From Nocardia seriolae NBRC 15557 (GTDB lineage Bacteria > Actinomycetota > Actinomycetes > Mycobacteriales > Mycobacteriaceae), in assembly GCF_007990715.1 (NCBI RefSeq), contig NZ_BJWY01000063.1, positions 1 through 40,785 on the forward strand: DNA of 40,785 nt, given 5' to 3'. Shown here piece by piece: positions 33,443-40,776 of this stretch. Position 1 is the first letter of the stretch. Every line of letters begins with the position of its first letter. Below the pieces are notes generated by a model. The model was not told the origin of the DNA, ran no database searches, and was given only the letters and a program-made list of their open reading frames with translations. The position numbers and the translations under genes are program-made.

Positions 33443-33814
33443 CGATACTCCCGAAGATGATGGGTGATTGCGGGAAGGTCGGCTCGGACCAGTCTCGCGA
33501 CAATCGGATCCCGGAAGAAGAGTCGCAAGTCGTTGATCAGGAGGCCCGACGGCTCGTCCCATCGCCCTCTCGGTGGATGCGGGAAGCGGATGGTGGCGGT
33601 GCTCGACGATGCCGATGGAGCTCGCACTCGCGGAAGCCGGACGGTGGTCAGGTGCCGTTCGGCTCTATCCCATTGCCTTGTGCGGATTGCATGATTGCTA
33701 CTACAGGTGACTCGCCGGGGGCTCATTTGCCATTGTGGCCCAAGCGGGTTCGACGCAGGTGCGGATTCGATCCGCGATCGATCCGTCGCCGGAACCGAGA
33801 TCGGGCGAACGAGG
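33443..33814. other. Divergent intergenic region
   Basis: 372 bp between the gene starting at 33442 (minus) and the one at 33815 (plus). Promoters for both should lie here. A CGGACCAGTCTCG element at about 33485 is only a weak match to the DosR box. No convincing gene or repeat is seen. Confidence 0.35.
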
Positions 33815-34486
33815 ATGCGGACGAGCTGGGAGCGGTGGGGTGCGGCGAGCGGTCTGGCCGCAGCCGTGGTCGGGGCGGTGGCGGTGATATTCGAGCGCGG
33901 TCCCGTCAGCCCGGATGACGCCAAGGCCACCGTGATCGACCACTACACCGAGAATCACGATGCGCTGTTGACCCAGAGCATGCTGTTCCTGGCGGCCGCG
34001 GCGCTCTACCTGTGGTTTCTCGCCGCCTTGCACGCTTACCAGGCCGAAGCCGAAGGCGACGCCGGCCACATGGCGAACGTCGCGTTCGGTGCCGGAATCA
34101 CCTGGGTCGCAATCAATATGATCGCCCAGGCGTTTCAGGTCGGTCTGGCCCAAGCGGACCGGTACGGCGCGGAACCGGCCCTGATCGCCACGATGAACGC
34201 GGTCTTCACCATCGCGGCGCTGCCTTTGGCGGTGATGCTCGCCGCCGTCGCCGTGGTGACGCTGCGTCATCGCGCCTTCCCGGTCTGGCTCGGCTGGATC
34301 GCGATCGTGGCGGCCGCGGCGCAACTGCTGCTGTGGTGGGGCACCATCGCCGCCGGCGGTCCGCTCGCACCGGCCGGGTGGCTGAGCTACGCGCTGTACC
34401 CGACCTTCGTGATCTGGCTCGTTCCGGCCTGCATCGTGATGATCAGGCGGGTCGCCGATCGCGCGATCAGCCACCACCCGCGGTGA
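33815..34486 (+). CDS. Multi-spanning membrane protein of unknown function
   Basis: 223 aa from ATG 33815, which has GAGG only immediately upstream. It starts MRTSWERWGAASGLAAAVVGAVAVIFERG and has about six hydrophobic helices, including LTQSMLFLAAAALYLWFLAALHAY, MANVAFGAGITWVAINMIAQAF and PVWLGWIAIVAAAAQLLLWWG. The pattern is that of DUF-type four-to-six-helix membrane proteins common in actinobacteria. No catalytic motif is visible. A GGGAC palindrome lies just behind its stop. Confidence 0.75.
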   Translation: MRTSWERWGAASGLAAAVVGAVAVIFERGPVSPDDAKATVIDHYTENHDALLTQSMLFLAAAALYLWFLAALHAYQAEAEGDAGHMANVAFGAGITWVAINMIAQAFQVGLAQADRYGAEPALIATMNAVFTIAALPLAVMLAAVAVVTLRHRAFPVWLGWIAIVAAAAQLLLWWGTIAAGGPLAPAGWLSYALYPTFVIWLVPACIVMIRRVADRAISHHPR

Positions 34487-34497
34487 CAGTGACCGCG

Positions 34498-34514
34498 GGG
34501 ACATCCGATGTCCC
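34498..34514. promoter_or_regulatory. GGGACATC palindrome
   Basis: GGGACATC-C-GATGTCCC is a perfect inverted repeat, 12 bp after the stop of the membrane-protein gene. The GGGAC/GTCCC halves are spaced by seven rather than four bases, so it is not a standard DosR box. It may be a small terminator hairpin or an operator for the gene at 34680. Confidence 0.45.
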
Positions 34515-34679
34515 GACCGTGGCGACCGTGCGGTCGGCCATTCGCATTCGGGTGGCAGGCCGGGAGTCCATCGGCTGCCGCCGACTGCCGAAGGACTCTG
34601 GCGCGGGATGGTGTGCGACTCGAATTATGTAGGGCACCAGATTGATTGGGTGTAGGTCGTACGAATGCAGGGGTTCGAC

Positions 34680-35165
34680 ATGGACAATCGGTGGGACGAA
34701 TCGGAGTCGGCCGTGGCGTGCGTGGCCGATGTCTCCGTCGACGGTGGCGCGGTGGTGCCGATGATGGGGCTGTTGGCCGGGAACGGTGAACTGGTGATCC
34801 CCACCGACTGGGACGATCCACCGGTTGCCGACGGGGTCGGTCACGTGATCCGGATCGAGTTGCGCCCGCCGTGGATTCGGCTCGGACCGGGGCGGGTGCA
34901 GTCGGTCCTGGAGGGCTGTCACACCTGGCGGCTCGGCTACGGGAGCGCCGGGATCGAAGCGCGGGAGGGCGATCCGAAACCGGCACATGTGATCGTGACC
35001 GCGCTGGTGCCCGGCTCGGTGCGCGCGAGCACCTCCGATGCGGAACCGGCTCACAACAATGGCGTCACGCGGCAGCAGGTCGTGCTGTCGTGCGCAGGCG
35101 CACTGCTGGTCGGGTTCGTCGTCGGGTGGCTGATCCTGCGGATTCGCCGCTCGGAGGCGCGCTGA
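34680..35165 (+). CDS. Tail-anchored protein of unknown function
   Basis: 161 aa. ATG 34680 has AGGGG at 34667-34671; an in-frame ATG at 34665 is an alternative. The soluble part begins MDNRWDESESAVACVADVSVDGG and is beta-rich (IRIELRPPWIRLGPGRVQSVLEGCHTWRLGYGSAG). A single C-terminal membrane helix (about 136-154, VVLSCAGALLVGFVVGWLIL) ends in RIRRSEAR, indicating a tail anchor facing the cytoplasm. No family recognised. It is 130 bp upstream of the CBS-BON-CBS gene, whose DosR-like box follows its stop directly. Confidence 0.65.
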   Translation: MDNRWDESESAVACVADVSVDGGAVVPMMGLLAGNGELVIPTDWDDPPVADGVGHVIRIELRPPWIRLGPGRVQSVLEGCHTWRLGYGSAGIEAREGDPKPAHVIVTALVPGSVRASTSDAEPAHNNGVTRQQVVLSCAGALLVGFVVGWLILRIRRSEAR

Positions 35166-35170
35166 CAGGA

Positions 35171-35186
35171 GAGGACCTTCGTCCTC
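35171..35186. promoter_or_regulatory. DosR-box-like palindrome before the CBS operon
   Basis: GAGGAC-CTTC-GTCCTC is a perfect 6-bp inverted repeat with N4 spacing, 110 bp before the CBS-BON-CBS start. Against GGGAC-N4-GTCCC it differs at one symmetric position in each half. Confidence 0.55.
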
Positions 35187-35295
35187 GGGCGTCGAGGGTC
35201 TTGGCCTCCGTGAAGACGCCCCTCGATGTGCCAGGCTTGGTCCACCCGGGCGATCGGGCATCGAATGTGTGTCCGTCCATACGGAGGGAATGTCG

Positions 35296-36444
35296 ATGAG
35301 GCACAAGACCATTGCCGATGTCATGACCCGCGAGGTGGTCGCGGTGCGGGCCGATACGCCGCTGCCCGAGATCGTGCGCATTCTCGCGGCGCATCGGATC
35401 AGCGGTGCGCCGGTGCTGGACGCCGACGGGCGCGTGGTGGGTGTGGTCAGCGAATCCGACCTGCTGCGGTCGCGGGCCCGGGCGGGCCGGGCGAACCGTT
35501 CGTCGAGGTGGACTCGGCTGCTGCGCAAGGCGGTGCGACCCGGGCAGGCGGCGCGGACCGCTGCCGAGTTGATGTCCGCGCCGGCGGTGACGGTGTCGCC
35601 GAATGCCGGATTGGCGATGGCGGCGGCGACTCTCGCCCGGCACGGGGTGAATCGGGCGCCCGTGATCGGGGACGACGGGGTGCTGGCCGGCATCGTCAGC
35701 CGCAAGGATCTGCTGTCGGTGTACGGGCGTCCGGATGCCGAGATGGCCGACGAAATCCGTCGTGAGGTACTGGAAAAGGGGATGTGGCTCACCCGGTCCG
35801 ACGCGACCGTCGTCGTGCGCGAGGGGATCGCGACCCTGCGGGGCACCGTGGAGGGTCAGGGCACGGTCGACGTCATCACCGCGCTGACCGGTGCGGTGGA
35901 CGGCGTGATCGACGTGCACAACGAGATCACCGCGGACACCGCCCGCGGCATCATGCACGATGGTGTCGAGACCATCTCGGAGTCCGCGTCGGTGGCGCAA
36001 GCGGCTGTGCGCATGCGTGATTCGGATATCGGTGCGCTCCCGGTGGTCGACGCCTTCGGTGACGCCGTCGGCATGGTCACCGACCGCGACCTCCTCGTCG
36101 GTTGCCTCGCGGTCGGAGCGGACCCCCATCACACCCGGGTCGGTTCGATCATGACTGCCCACCTGCGGACCGTCCCCTCCGGGGGGAACATCGCCGAGGC
36201 GTTGAACATCATGCGGGAGTACCGGGTTCGGCGCCTGCCCGTCAGCGAGAACAACCGGTTGATCGGCATCATCACCGAGGCCGATCTCGCCCGGCATCTT
36301 CCCGCGTCGGCCGTGGGTCGGCTCGTCGGGGAGATCTGTATGCGAGCGGGGGACCAACCTTTCCCGCCGACGACCACCGGATCTGCTGTTTCCTCCGACA
36401 GGGGACGACCCTGGAGGCAGCCGAATGAGGAGTTTCAGCCATGA
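35296..36444 (+). CDS. CBS-CBS-BON-CBS-CBS fusion protein
   Basis: 382 aa. ATG 35296 has GGAGGG at 35283-35288. The first 212 residues (MRHKTIADVMTREVV, GRVVGVVSESDLL, GIVSRKDLLSVYG, BON with ATVVVREGIATLRGTVEGQ) match the CBS-CBS-BON protein at 29189. Residues about 216-350 (GIMHDGVETISESASVAQAAVRMRDSDIGALPVVD, MVTDRDLLVG, IMREYRVRRLPV, IGIITEADLARH) match the stand-alone Hrp1-like protein at 37263. The join near residue 214 is in frame and clean, so the protein combines two adenine-nucleotide-sensing Bateman modules around a BON domain. Its TGA overlaps the next ATG (ATGA). It is probably dormancy or redox-linked, inferred from neighbours. Confidence 0.9.
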   Translation: MRHKTIADVMTREVVAVRADTPLPEIVRILAAHRISGAPVLDADGRVVGVVSESDLLRSRARAGRANRSSRWTRLLRKAVRPGQAARTAAELMSAPAVTVSPNAGLAMAAATLARHGVNRAPVIGDDGVLAGIVSRKDLLSVYGRPDAEMADEIRREVLEKGMWLTRSDATVVVREGIATLRGTVEGQGTVDVITALTGAVDGVIDVHNEITADTARGIMHDGVETISESASVAQAAVRMRDSDIGALPVVDAFGDAVGMVTDRDLLVGCLAVGADPHHTRVGSIMTAHLRTVPSGGNIAEALNIMREYRVRRLPVSENNRLIGIITEADLARHLPASAVGRLVGEICMRAGDQPFPPTTTGSAVSSDRGRPWRQPNEEFQP

Positions 36445-37223
36445 GGTCTCACGATCGCGATGACATCCGCCATCGGTCGGCCGCCACCCGGGTCGCCTCG
36501 TTACCCGCAGTTGCGCTGCAATGCGACGACGAGGTCCACGTACGAACCGAGGACGCCCAGTTGGCCGGGCGGCTGGTCGTACCGGAGGATCCGGTCGGAC
36601 TGGTGGTGTTCGCGCACGGCAGCGGCAGCAGCCGCCACAGCCCCCGCAACCGCTACGTCGCCGAGGTGCTGCAGCGCGCCGGGCTGGGCACACTCCTGTT
36701 CGATCTGCTCACCCCGGAGGAAGAACCGAACCGCCGCAACGTCTTCGACATCGATCTGCTGTCGCGGCGGCTCGCAGACGTCACCGTGTGGCTCGCCGGG
36801 CAGCCCCGGGCGGAGGGTCTGAGCATCGGGTACTTCGGGGCCAGCACCGGAGCGGCGGCCGCTCTGCGTGCCGCCACCGATCCGCGGGTCGAGATCGCCG
36901 CGGTGGTCTCGCGTGGCGGGCGACCGGACCTTGCCCGGCAGGCGCTGTCGCTGGTGCGCGCGCCCACGTTGCTGATCGTCGGCGGACACGATCACGTGGT
37001 GCTCGAGTTGAATCGCCTCGCGGCACAGCTGATGTCGTGCGAGGTGGTGCTCTCCGTGGTGCCGGGCGCGACCCACCTGTTCGAGGAGCCGGGCACGCTG
37101 ACGATGGCGGCCGAACTCGCCCGAGACTGGTTCACCGCCCGGTTGCGTCCCGAGACCACCTCCCACCGATCCGGTCCGCGACCGCCGTTCGCCGGAGGGG
37201 ATGTGGATGTCATCGGCTCTTGA
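36441..37223 (+). CDS. Dienelactone-hydrolase-type alpha/beta hydrolase
   Basis: 260 aa. LVVFAHGSGSSRHSPRNRYVAEVL is the oxyanion loop segment, YFGASTGAAAALRAA holds the nucleophile serine (about 135), VGGHDHVV the acid and VPGATHLFEEPGTL the histidine. The HGSGSSRHSPRN block resembles the hydrolase part of Mtb Rv0571c, another dormancy-associated protein, which there is fused to a phosphoribosyltransferase. The start overlaps the CBS fusion stop, so the genes are co-translated. Substrate unknown. Confidence 0.87.
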   Translation: MRSHDRDDIRHRSAATRVASLPAVALQCDDEVHVRTEDAQLAGRLVVPEDPVGLVVFAHGSGSSRHSPRNRYVAEVLQRAGLGTLLFDLLTPEEEPNRRNVFDIDLLSRRLADVTVWLAGQPRAEGLSIGYFGASTGAAAALRAATDPRVEIAAVVSRGGRPDLARQALSLVRAPTLLIVGGHDHVVLELNRLAAQLMSCEVVLSVVPGATHLFEEPGTLTMAAELARDWFTARLRPETTSHRSGPRPPFAGGDVDVIGS

Positions 37224-37262
37224 CGCGGGCGGGGGCGAGAACGATTTCGAGAGGACTGCGCA

Positions 37263-37685
37263 ATGACCACGGCACGCGATGTCATGCATGCGGGTGTCGA
37301 AACCATCACCGATACCGAGACACTGGCCCAAGCGGCTCGCCGCATGCGCGATCTGGACGTAGGCGCGCTGCCGGTTTGTGATTCCCAGGACAGACCGATC
37401 GGCATCCTTACCGATCGCGACATCATCGTGAGATGTATTGCCGCCGAACAGGATCCGGCCGGTGTCACCGCGGGCGCCCTGGCCCAGGGCGGTCTCGTCA
37501 CGGTCGGCCCGGACCGCGACATCGATGATGTCCTCGCCATCATGCGGCGTAGCCGGATTCGGCGGCTACCGGTACTCGAGGACGGGCGATTGGTCGGCAT
37601 CATCACCGAGGGCGACATCGCGCGCCGAATGCCCGAGCAGACCGTCGGGGAATTCGTCGAAGGGGTCTGCGCGCCTTGGACATAG
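37263..37685 (+). CDS. hrp1: Hrp1-like tandem CBS protein
   Basis: 140 aa with two CBS motifs: TARDVMHAGVETITDTETLAQAARRMRDLDVGALPVCD with IGILTDRDIIVRC, then GLVTVGPDRDIDDVLAIMRRSRIRRLPVLED with LVGIITEGDIARR. The size and motifs match hypoxic response protein 1 (Rv2626c), which is strongly induced under hypoxia. Its sequence also closely resembles the C-terminal half of the protein at 35296. It lies 39 bp after the hydrolase gene and is probably in the same operon. Confidence 0.88.
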   Translation: MTTARDVMHAGVETITDTETLAQAARRMRDLDVGALPVCDSQDRPIGILTDRDIIVRCIAAEQDPAGVTAGALAQGGLVTVGPDRDIDDVLAIMRRSRIRRLPVLEDGRLVGIITEGDIARRMPEQTVGEFVEGVCAPWT

Positions 37686-37752
37686 CGACGTCCGATGAGA
37701 TTGCCTTCGACGGGGCGCCGCACAGCTGGGCCTCGGCCTGCGTAATCATCGA

Positions 37753-37774
37753 CCGTCGTCGCGCGCGACGACGG
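37753..37774. terminator. Perfect 22-bp palindrome downstream of hrp1
   Basis: Half-site CCGTCGTCGCG at 37753-37763 is followed at once by its reverse complement. It can fold as a 9-bp stem with a CGCG loop and sits 68 bp after the hrp1 stop, suiting a terminator; an operator role upstream of usp is an alternative. Confidence 0.55.
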
Positions 37775-37917
37775 AAGCCTGAGCGCATCTGCTGAGGAAA
37801 CAGCTCACCCCGGACGGCGCTGCGCACCGATTCGTGTTCGAAGTGGATGACCTTGGTCTCTGTGGGGCGCGGCAGCGGTACGGGATGCTCGGGAAAACAA
37901 CCGTTTCAGGAGGCGTC

Positions 37918-38826
37918 ATGTCAGACACAGCTGTTCCCGCAACGGAATCGGGAGCCGGTTCGGTGAATCCGCCGATCCTGGTCGGGGCCGATGGATCCGA
38001 GATTTCCTACCAGGCGGTGGCGTGGGCGGCGACCGAGGCGGCCGCGCGGGGCTGTCCACTGCACATCGTGGTCTCCTACGCGCTCACAATCGGGATGGGA
38101 CCCGTGCCGGAGCTGTCGGAGGCGGATCAGCGGGCCGTGCGGGAGCAGGCGACGCAGGTGCTGGCCGATGCCGAACGGATGGCGCGACTGACGGTGCCGG
38201 GGGATACGCTGCCGATCACCACCGAGCTGATCTTCGAGCTGATCGCGCCGGCGTTGATCGATCGATCGAGCCACGCTCGCCTGGTCGTGGTGGGCAGCCG
38301 CGGCCTGGGCGCGGTCCGCCGCGCGATTCTGGGGTCGGTCAGTATCGCGCTCGCCCGGCACGCGCACTGTCCGGTCGTGGTGGTGCACGGCGATCCCGAG
38401 GCCGCGGCGGACGGCAAGCCGATTGTGGTCGGGGTGGACCGCACCGCCAATAGCGTTCCCGCGATCGAGCTGGCCTTCGAGGAAGCCGCGCTGCGGAAGG
38501 CCGATCTGATCGCCGTGCACTCCTGGAGCGACAGCAGCGGTTTCGACCTCCCGGTCATGGGCTGGGAAGCCATTCGCGCGACCGAGGACAAGCTGCTCGG
38601 CGCGGCCTTGTCGGAGTACCGGAAACGCTATCCCGAGGTCGTCGTCAGGCAGGTCGTGGCCAGCGACACCCCGGCGCGAGCACTGCTCGAACTCGCCGAG
38701 GACGCGCAACTGGTGGTGGTCGGCAGCCACGGCCGCGGTGGTTTCGCGGGCATGGTGCTGGGCTCGGTGAGCACCACGATGTTGCATTCGGCGCACTGCC
38801 CGGTGCTGGTCGTCCGGTCGTCGTGA
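37918..38826 (+). CDS. Tandem universal stress protein
   Basis: 302 aa with two complete UspA domains. The first: ILVGADGSEISYQAVAWAATEAA and the ATP-binding GSRGLGAVRRAILGSVS. The second: IVVGVDRTANSVPAIELAFEEAA and GSHGRGGFAGMVLGSVSTTMLHSAHCPVLVVR. Both keep the G-2X-G-9X-G(S/T) nucleotide motif. It is the intact counterpart of the truncated copy at 21719. AGGAGG at 37908-37913 precedes ATG 37918. A weak GACCTTGGTC element lies about 70 bp upstream. Mycobacterial equivalents (Rv2623 and similar) are DosR targets. Confidence 0.93.
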   Translation: MSDTAVPATESGAGSVNPPILVGADGSEISYQAVAWAATEAAARGCPLHIVVSYALTIGMGPVPELSEADQRAVREQATQVLADAERMARLTVPGDTLPITTELIFELIAPALIDRSSHARLVVVGSRGLGAVRRAILGSVSIALARHAHCPVVVVHGDPEAAADGKPIVVGVDRTANSVPAIELAFEEAALRKADLIAVHSWSDSSGFDLPVMGWEAIRATEDKLLGAALSEYRKRYPEVVVRQVVASDTPARALLELAEDAQLVVVGSHGRGGFAGMVLGSVSTTMLHSAHCPVLVVRSS

Positions 38827-39311
38827 GTCCCGAATCCCCGGCGCCGTCCTGAGGCCGTGCGCCGGTGGGCCTTTCGCCCTTCAGCCGGTGCCGATCGACC
38901 GCAGTCGGCCCGTGGGAATCCCGGCATCACGACGATCCGCACCGGCTGGTCTCCGCGGCCGTGGTGGTGGCCGCCGCGACCGACCCGGTGTCAGCGTAGC
39001 CGCGTGCCGATGTTGTCGGCCGGGATCCCGCACCCGCCATCGGACGTCGAGTTCGCGAATGCGCCGCTGGGTGTCGGCCATTCGAATGGCCAGTGACCTG
39101 CGGTTCAGGAATTTAGAGGACTTCTTCCTCTTTTTGCTCGAGTGTTGCGGTGATGGGATTCGGGGACCTCGGCCGACCCGGTCGAACCGATGATTCGAGG
39201 TGCTGGATGGTGGGCTGCGCGAGGATTCCCGGGGTAAATGGTGTGCGTGTGGTGGTGCGCGGGGGTGTTCCCGACTAGGCTGTCGAACGGGTGCCGAGGG
39301 CGGTGACCGGC
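38827..39311. other. 485-bp intergenic region
   Basis: No convincing gene; a 66-codon minus frame at 38881-39081 lacks a ribosome site and has arginine-rich composition typical of shadow frames. A 6-bp hairpin (39115-39120 and 39126-39131) is followed by five T residues at 39131-39135 and could be a weak intrinsic terminator on the plus strand. A TTCGGGGAC half-site resembling a DosR box half lies at 39159-39167. Confidence 0.4.
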
Positions 39312-39962
39312 ATGTTGCGGAGGCGCGGACTGGAGGCCGATGCGGTGGTGCGGCTGAGTCGTTTGCGCAGTCCGAGCGGTCCGGTCCTGGTGCAGGTGAA
39401 CCTGGGGATGGAACGGATGTCGATGCGCACCCAGATCGTCGGCCCGAGTTCGCTGGCGTGGGGGCTCGCGTGCGATCGTCTCGACCGCAGACTCGATCGC
39501 CTCACCGTGGGTGCGGCACCGCGATGGCGGGCCGATCCGCCGCGGGCCGGTGCACTGGCCTACGAGAGCGCGCACACTCCGATCGTGCGCCGCGAGACCG
39601 CCGCGCTGGTGACGTGTGATCCGGTGCGGGCGGTCGCACTCATGGATGAAATGGACTACGACGCTTTCGTTTTCACCGACCGCGAGACCGGGGAAGACGC
39701 GATGGTCTGCTGGATCGGGCCGATCGGAGTGCGGCTGGCTCGCCAGTACCTCACCGATCGGCCGCGCACCGACGCCATGCCCGCGTTGTCGATCACCCCG
39801 GCCCAGACCCGGACCCTGAGCGAGACCGACGCGGTGGCACGCTTGTGCGGGCGCGGCCTGCCGTTCCTGTTCTTCACCGATCGCCACGACGGCCGCGGCA
39901 GATTGCTGTACCGGCGTTACGACGGCGAGCTCGCCCTGATCGTCCCGGCCGCGAGAGGGTGA
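39312..39962 (+). CDS. rafH: RafH-like ribosome hibernation factor
   Basis: 216 aa from ATG 39312 (AGGGCGG at 39297-39303); GTG 39291 is an alternative. The N-terminal 80 residues have a diverged S30AE-like fold (VLVQVNLGMERMSMRTQIVG, LDRRLDRLTV). Two copies of the HPF C-terminal domain follow: PIVRRETAALVTCDPVRAVALMDEMDYDAFVFTDRETGED (about 88-130) and RTLSETDAVARLCGRGLPFLFFTDRHDGRGRLLYRRYDGE (about 165-208). This twin-domain layout is that of RafH (MSMEG_3935, Rv0079), the DosR-regulated factor that stabilises ribosomes in hypoxia. Confidence 0.85.
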   Translation: MLRRRGLEADAVVRLSRLRSPSGPVLVQVNLGMERMSMRTQIVGPSSLAWGLACDRLDRRLDRLTVGAAPRWRADPPRAGALAYESAHTPIVRRETAALVTCDPVRAVALMDEMDYDAFVFTDRETGEDAMVCWIGPIGVRLARQYLTDRPRTDAMPALSITPAQTRTLSETDAVARLCGRGLPFLFFTDRHDGRGRLLYRRYDGELALIVPAARG

Positions 39963-39978
39963 GCGCTTCGCCCGGGGA

Positions 39979-40278
39979 TCAACCACGGGGTGTGCCGACA
40001 GGACACGGTTGCGGGCCGCGTGATTGAATGCCCGTACGAAGCCGCCCGCGTAAGCCTTGACGGTAGGAAACCAACGATGCCGAGCGTTCGGTACACGTCG
40101 CCGGAAACGCTTGTTCGCAAGCCTTTTCTGCGATGTCCCATAGCACGGCACCGTTGCCGAGGTTGCTTTCCGAGCTCGAACATGGGGAAGTGACAGCCGC
40201 GGCAATGGCCACTGCGGCAATACATGCGAACATGCGGCGCGCCGGAGCTGAATTCACCGCAGGGGTAGACGTATTCAT
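39979..40278 (-). CDS. Small exported protein of unknown function
   Basis: 99 aa from ATG 40278 with a very strong GGAGGAG. NTSTPAVNSAPARRMFACIAAVAIAAAV is a signal peptide with cleavage likely near AAAVTSP, followed by WDIAEKACEQAFPATCTERSAS with a possible disulfide. The C-terminal 30 residues (arginine-rich) have no clear pattern, so a frameshift near the end cannot be excluded. No family recognised. Confidence 0.5.
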   Translation of the reverse strand: MNTSTPAVNSAPARRMFACIAAVAIAAAVTSPCSSSESNLGNGAVLWDIAEKACEQAFPATCTERSASLVSYRQGLRGRLRTGIQSRGPQPCPVGTPRG

Positions 40279-40374
40279 CGGCTCCTCCTCCGGGCGAGGC
40301 TGGTGATCGCCGGGGTAGTCCGTCGGCAAACGCTGAACGATCCCGAAGAGTTTGCTTTTCGCGCAGTGGTGGCC

Positions 40375-40764
40375 TTATGCGTTCCGGCCTGGCTGCGACT
40401 GTGGGGCGGCGAGGTGGATGCCTCGCAGGAGCATGGCCGCGGCGGCCAGCAGGACCGGCGCGGGGGTGGGCTCGGCGATGAAGGCGAGGATGGCGCTCCA
40501 GATGAGTACCGTCCATGCCAGGAACGGCGGGGGAACGATGGCGCGGTGGTTCAGCCACAGGATGAGAAGGCCGATGATGAAGAGGGGGAGGCCGAAACCG
40601 GCGGGGTTGGACCAGAAGGCGCGGGCGGGCATGGCGTCCTCCTGCTAGTGGCCCCACAGTCGCAGGGACAGCCAGTCGCCGAAATAGGCTTGGCTGAGCA
40701 GTAATCCGGTGATGAGGTGGCCGGCGCCGATGAAGGCGATGATGCGGCCGGACCATTTGATCAT
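40375..40764 (-). pseudogene. DUF6463-like membrane protein interrupted by TAG
   Basis: ATG 40764 opens MIKWSGRIIAFIGAGHLITG and reads to LSLRLWGH, then TAG at 40645-40647. The same frame continues QEDAMPARAFWSNPAGFGLPLF and GLLILWLNHRAIVPPPFLAWTVL to 40375, which is the rest of a DUF6463-like four-helix membrane protein. A CAG-to-TAG change would explain the stop. Directly after the TAG stands CAGGAGG with six-base spacing to ATG 40632, so the second half may still be made as a separate protein. AGGAG lies ten bases before the first ATG. Confidence 0.7.
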
Positions 40765-40776
40765 TGGAATCGGGCT

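Noticed and set aside
35065..36693. 542-codon frame antisense to the CBS-BON-CBS gene
   Set aside because: Shadow frame; the opposite strand has clear domains and ribosome site.
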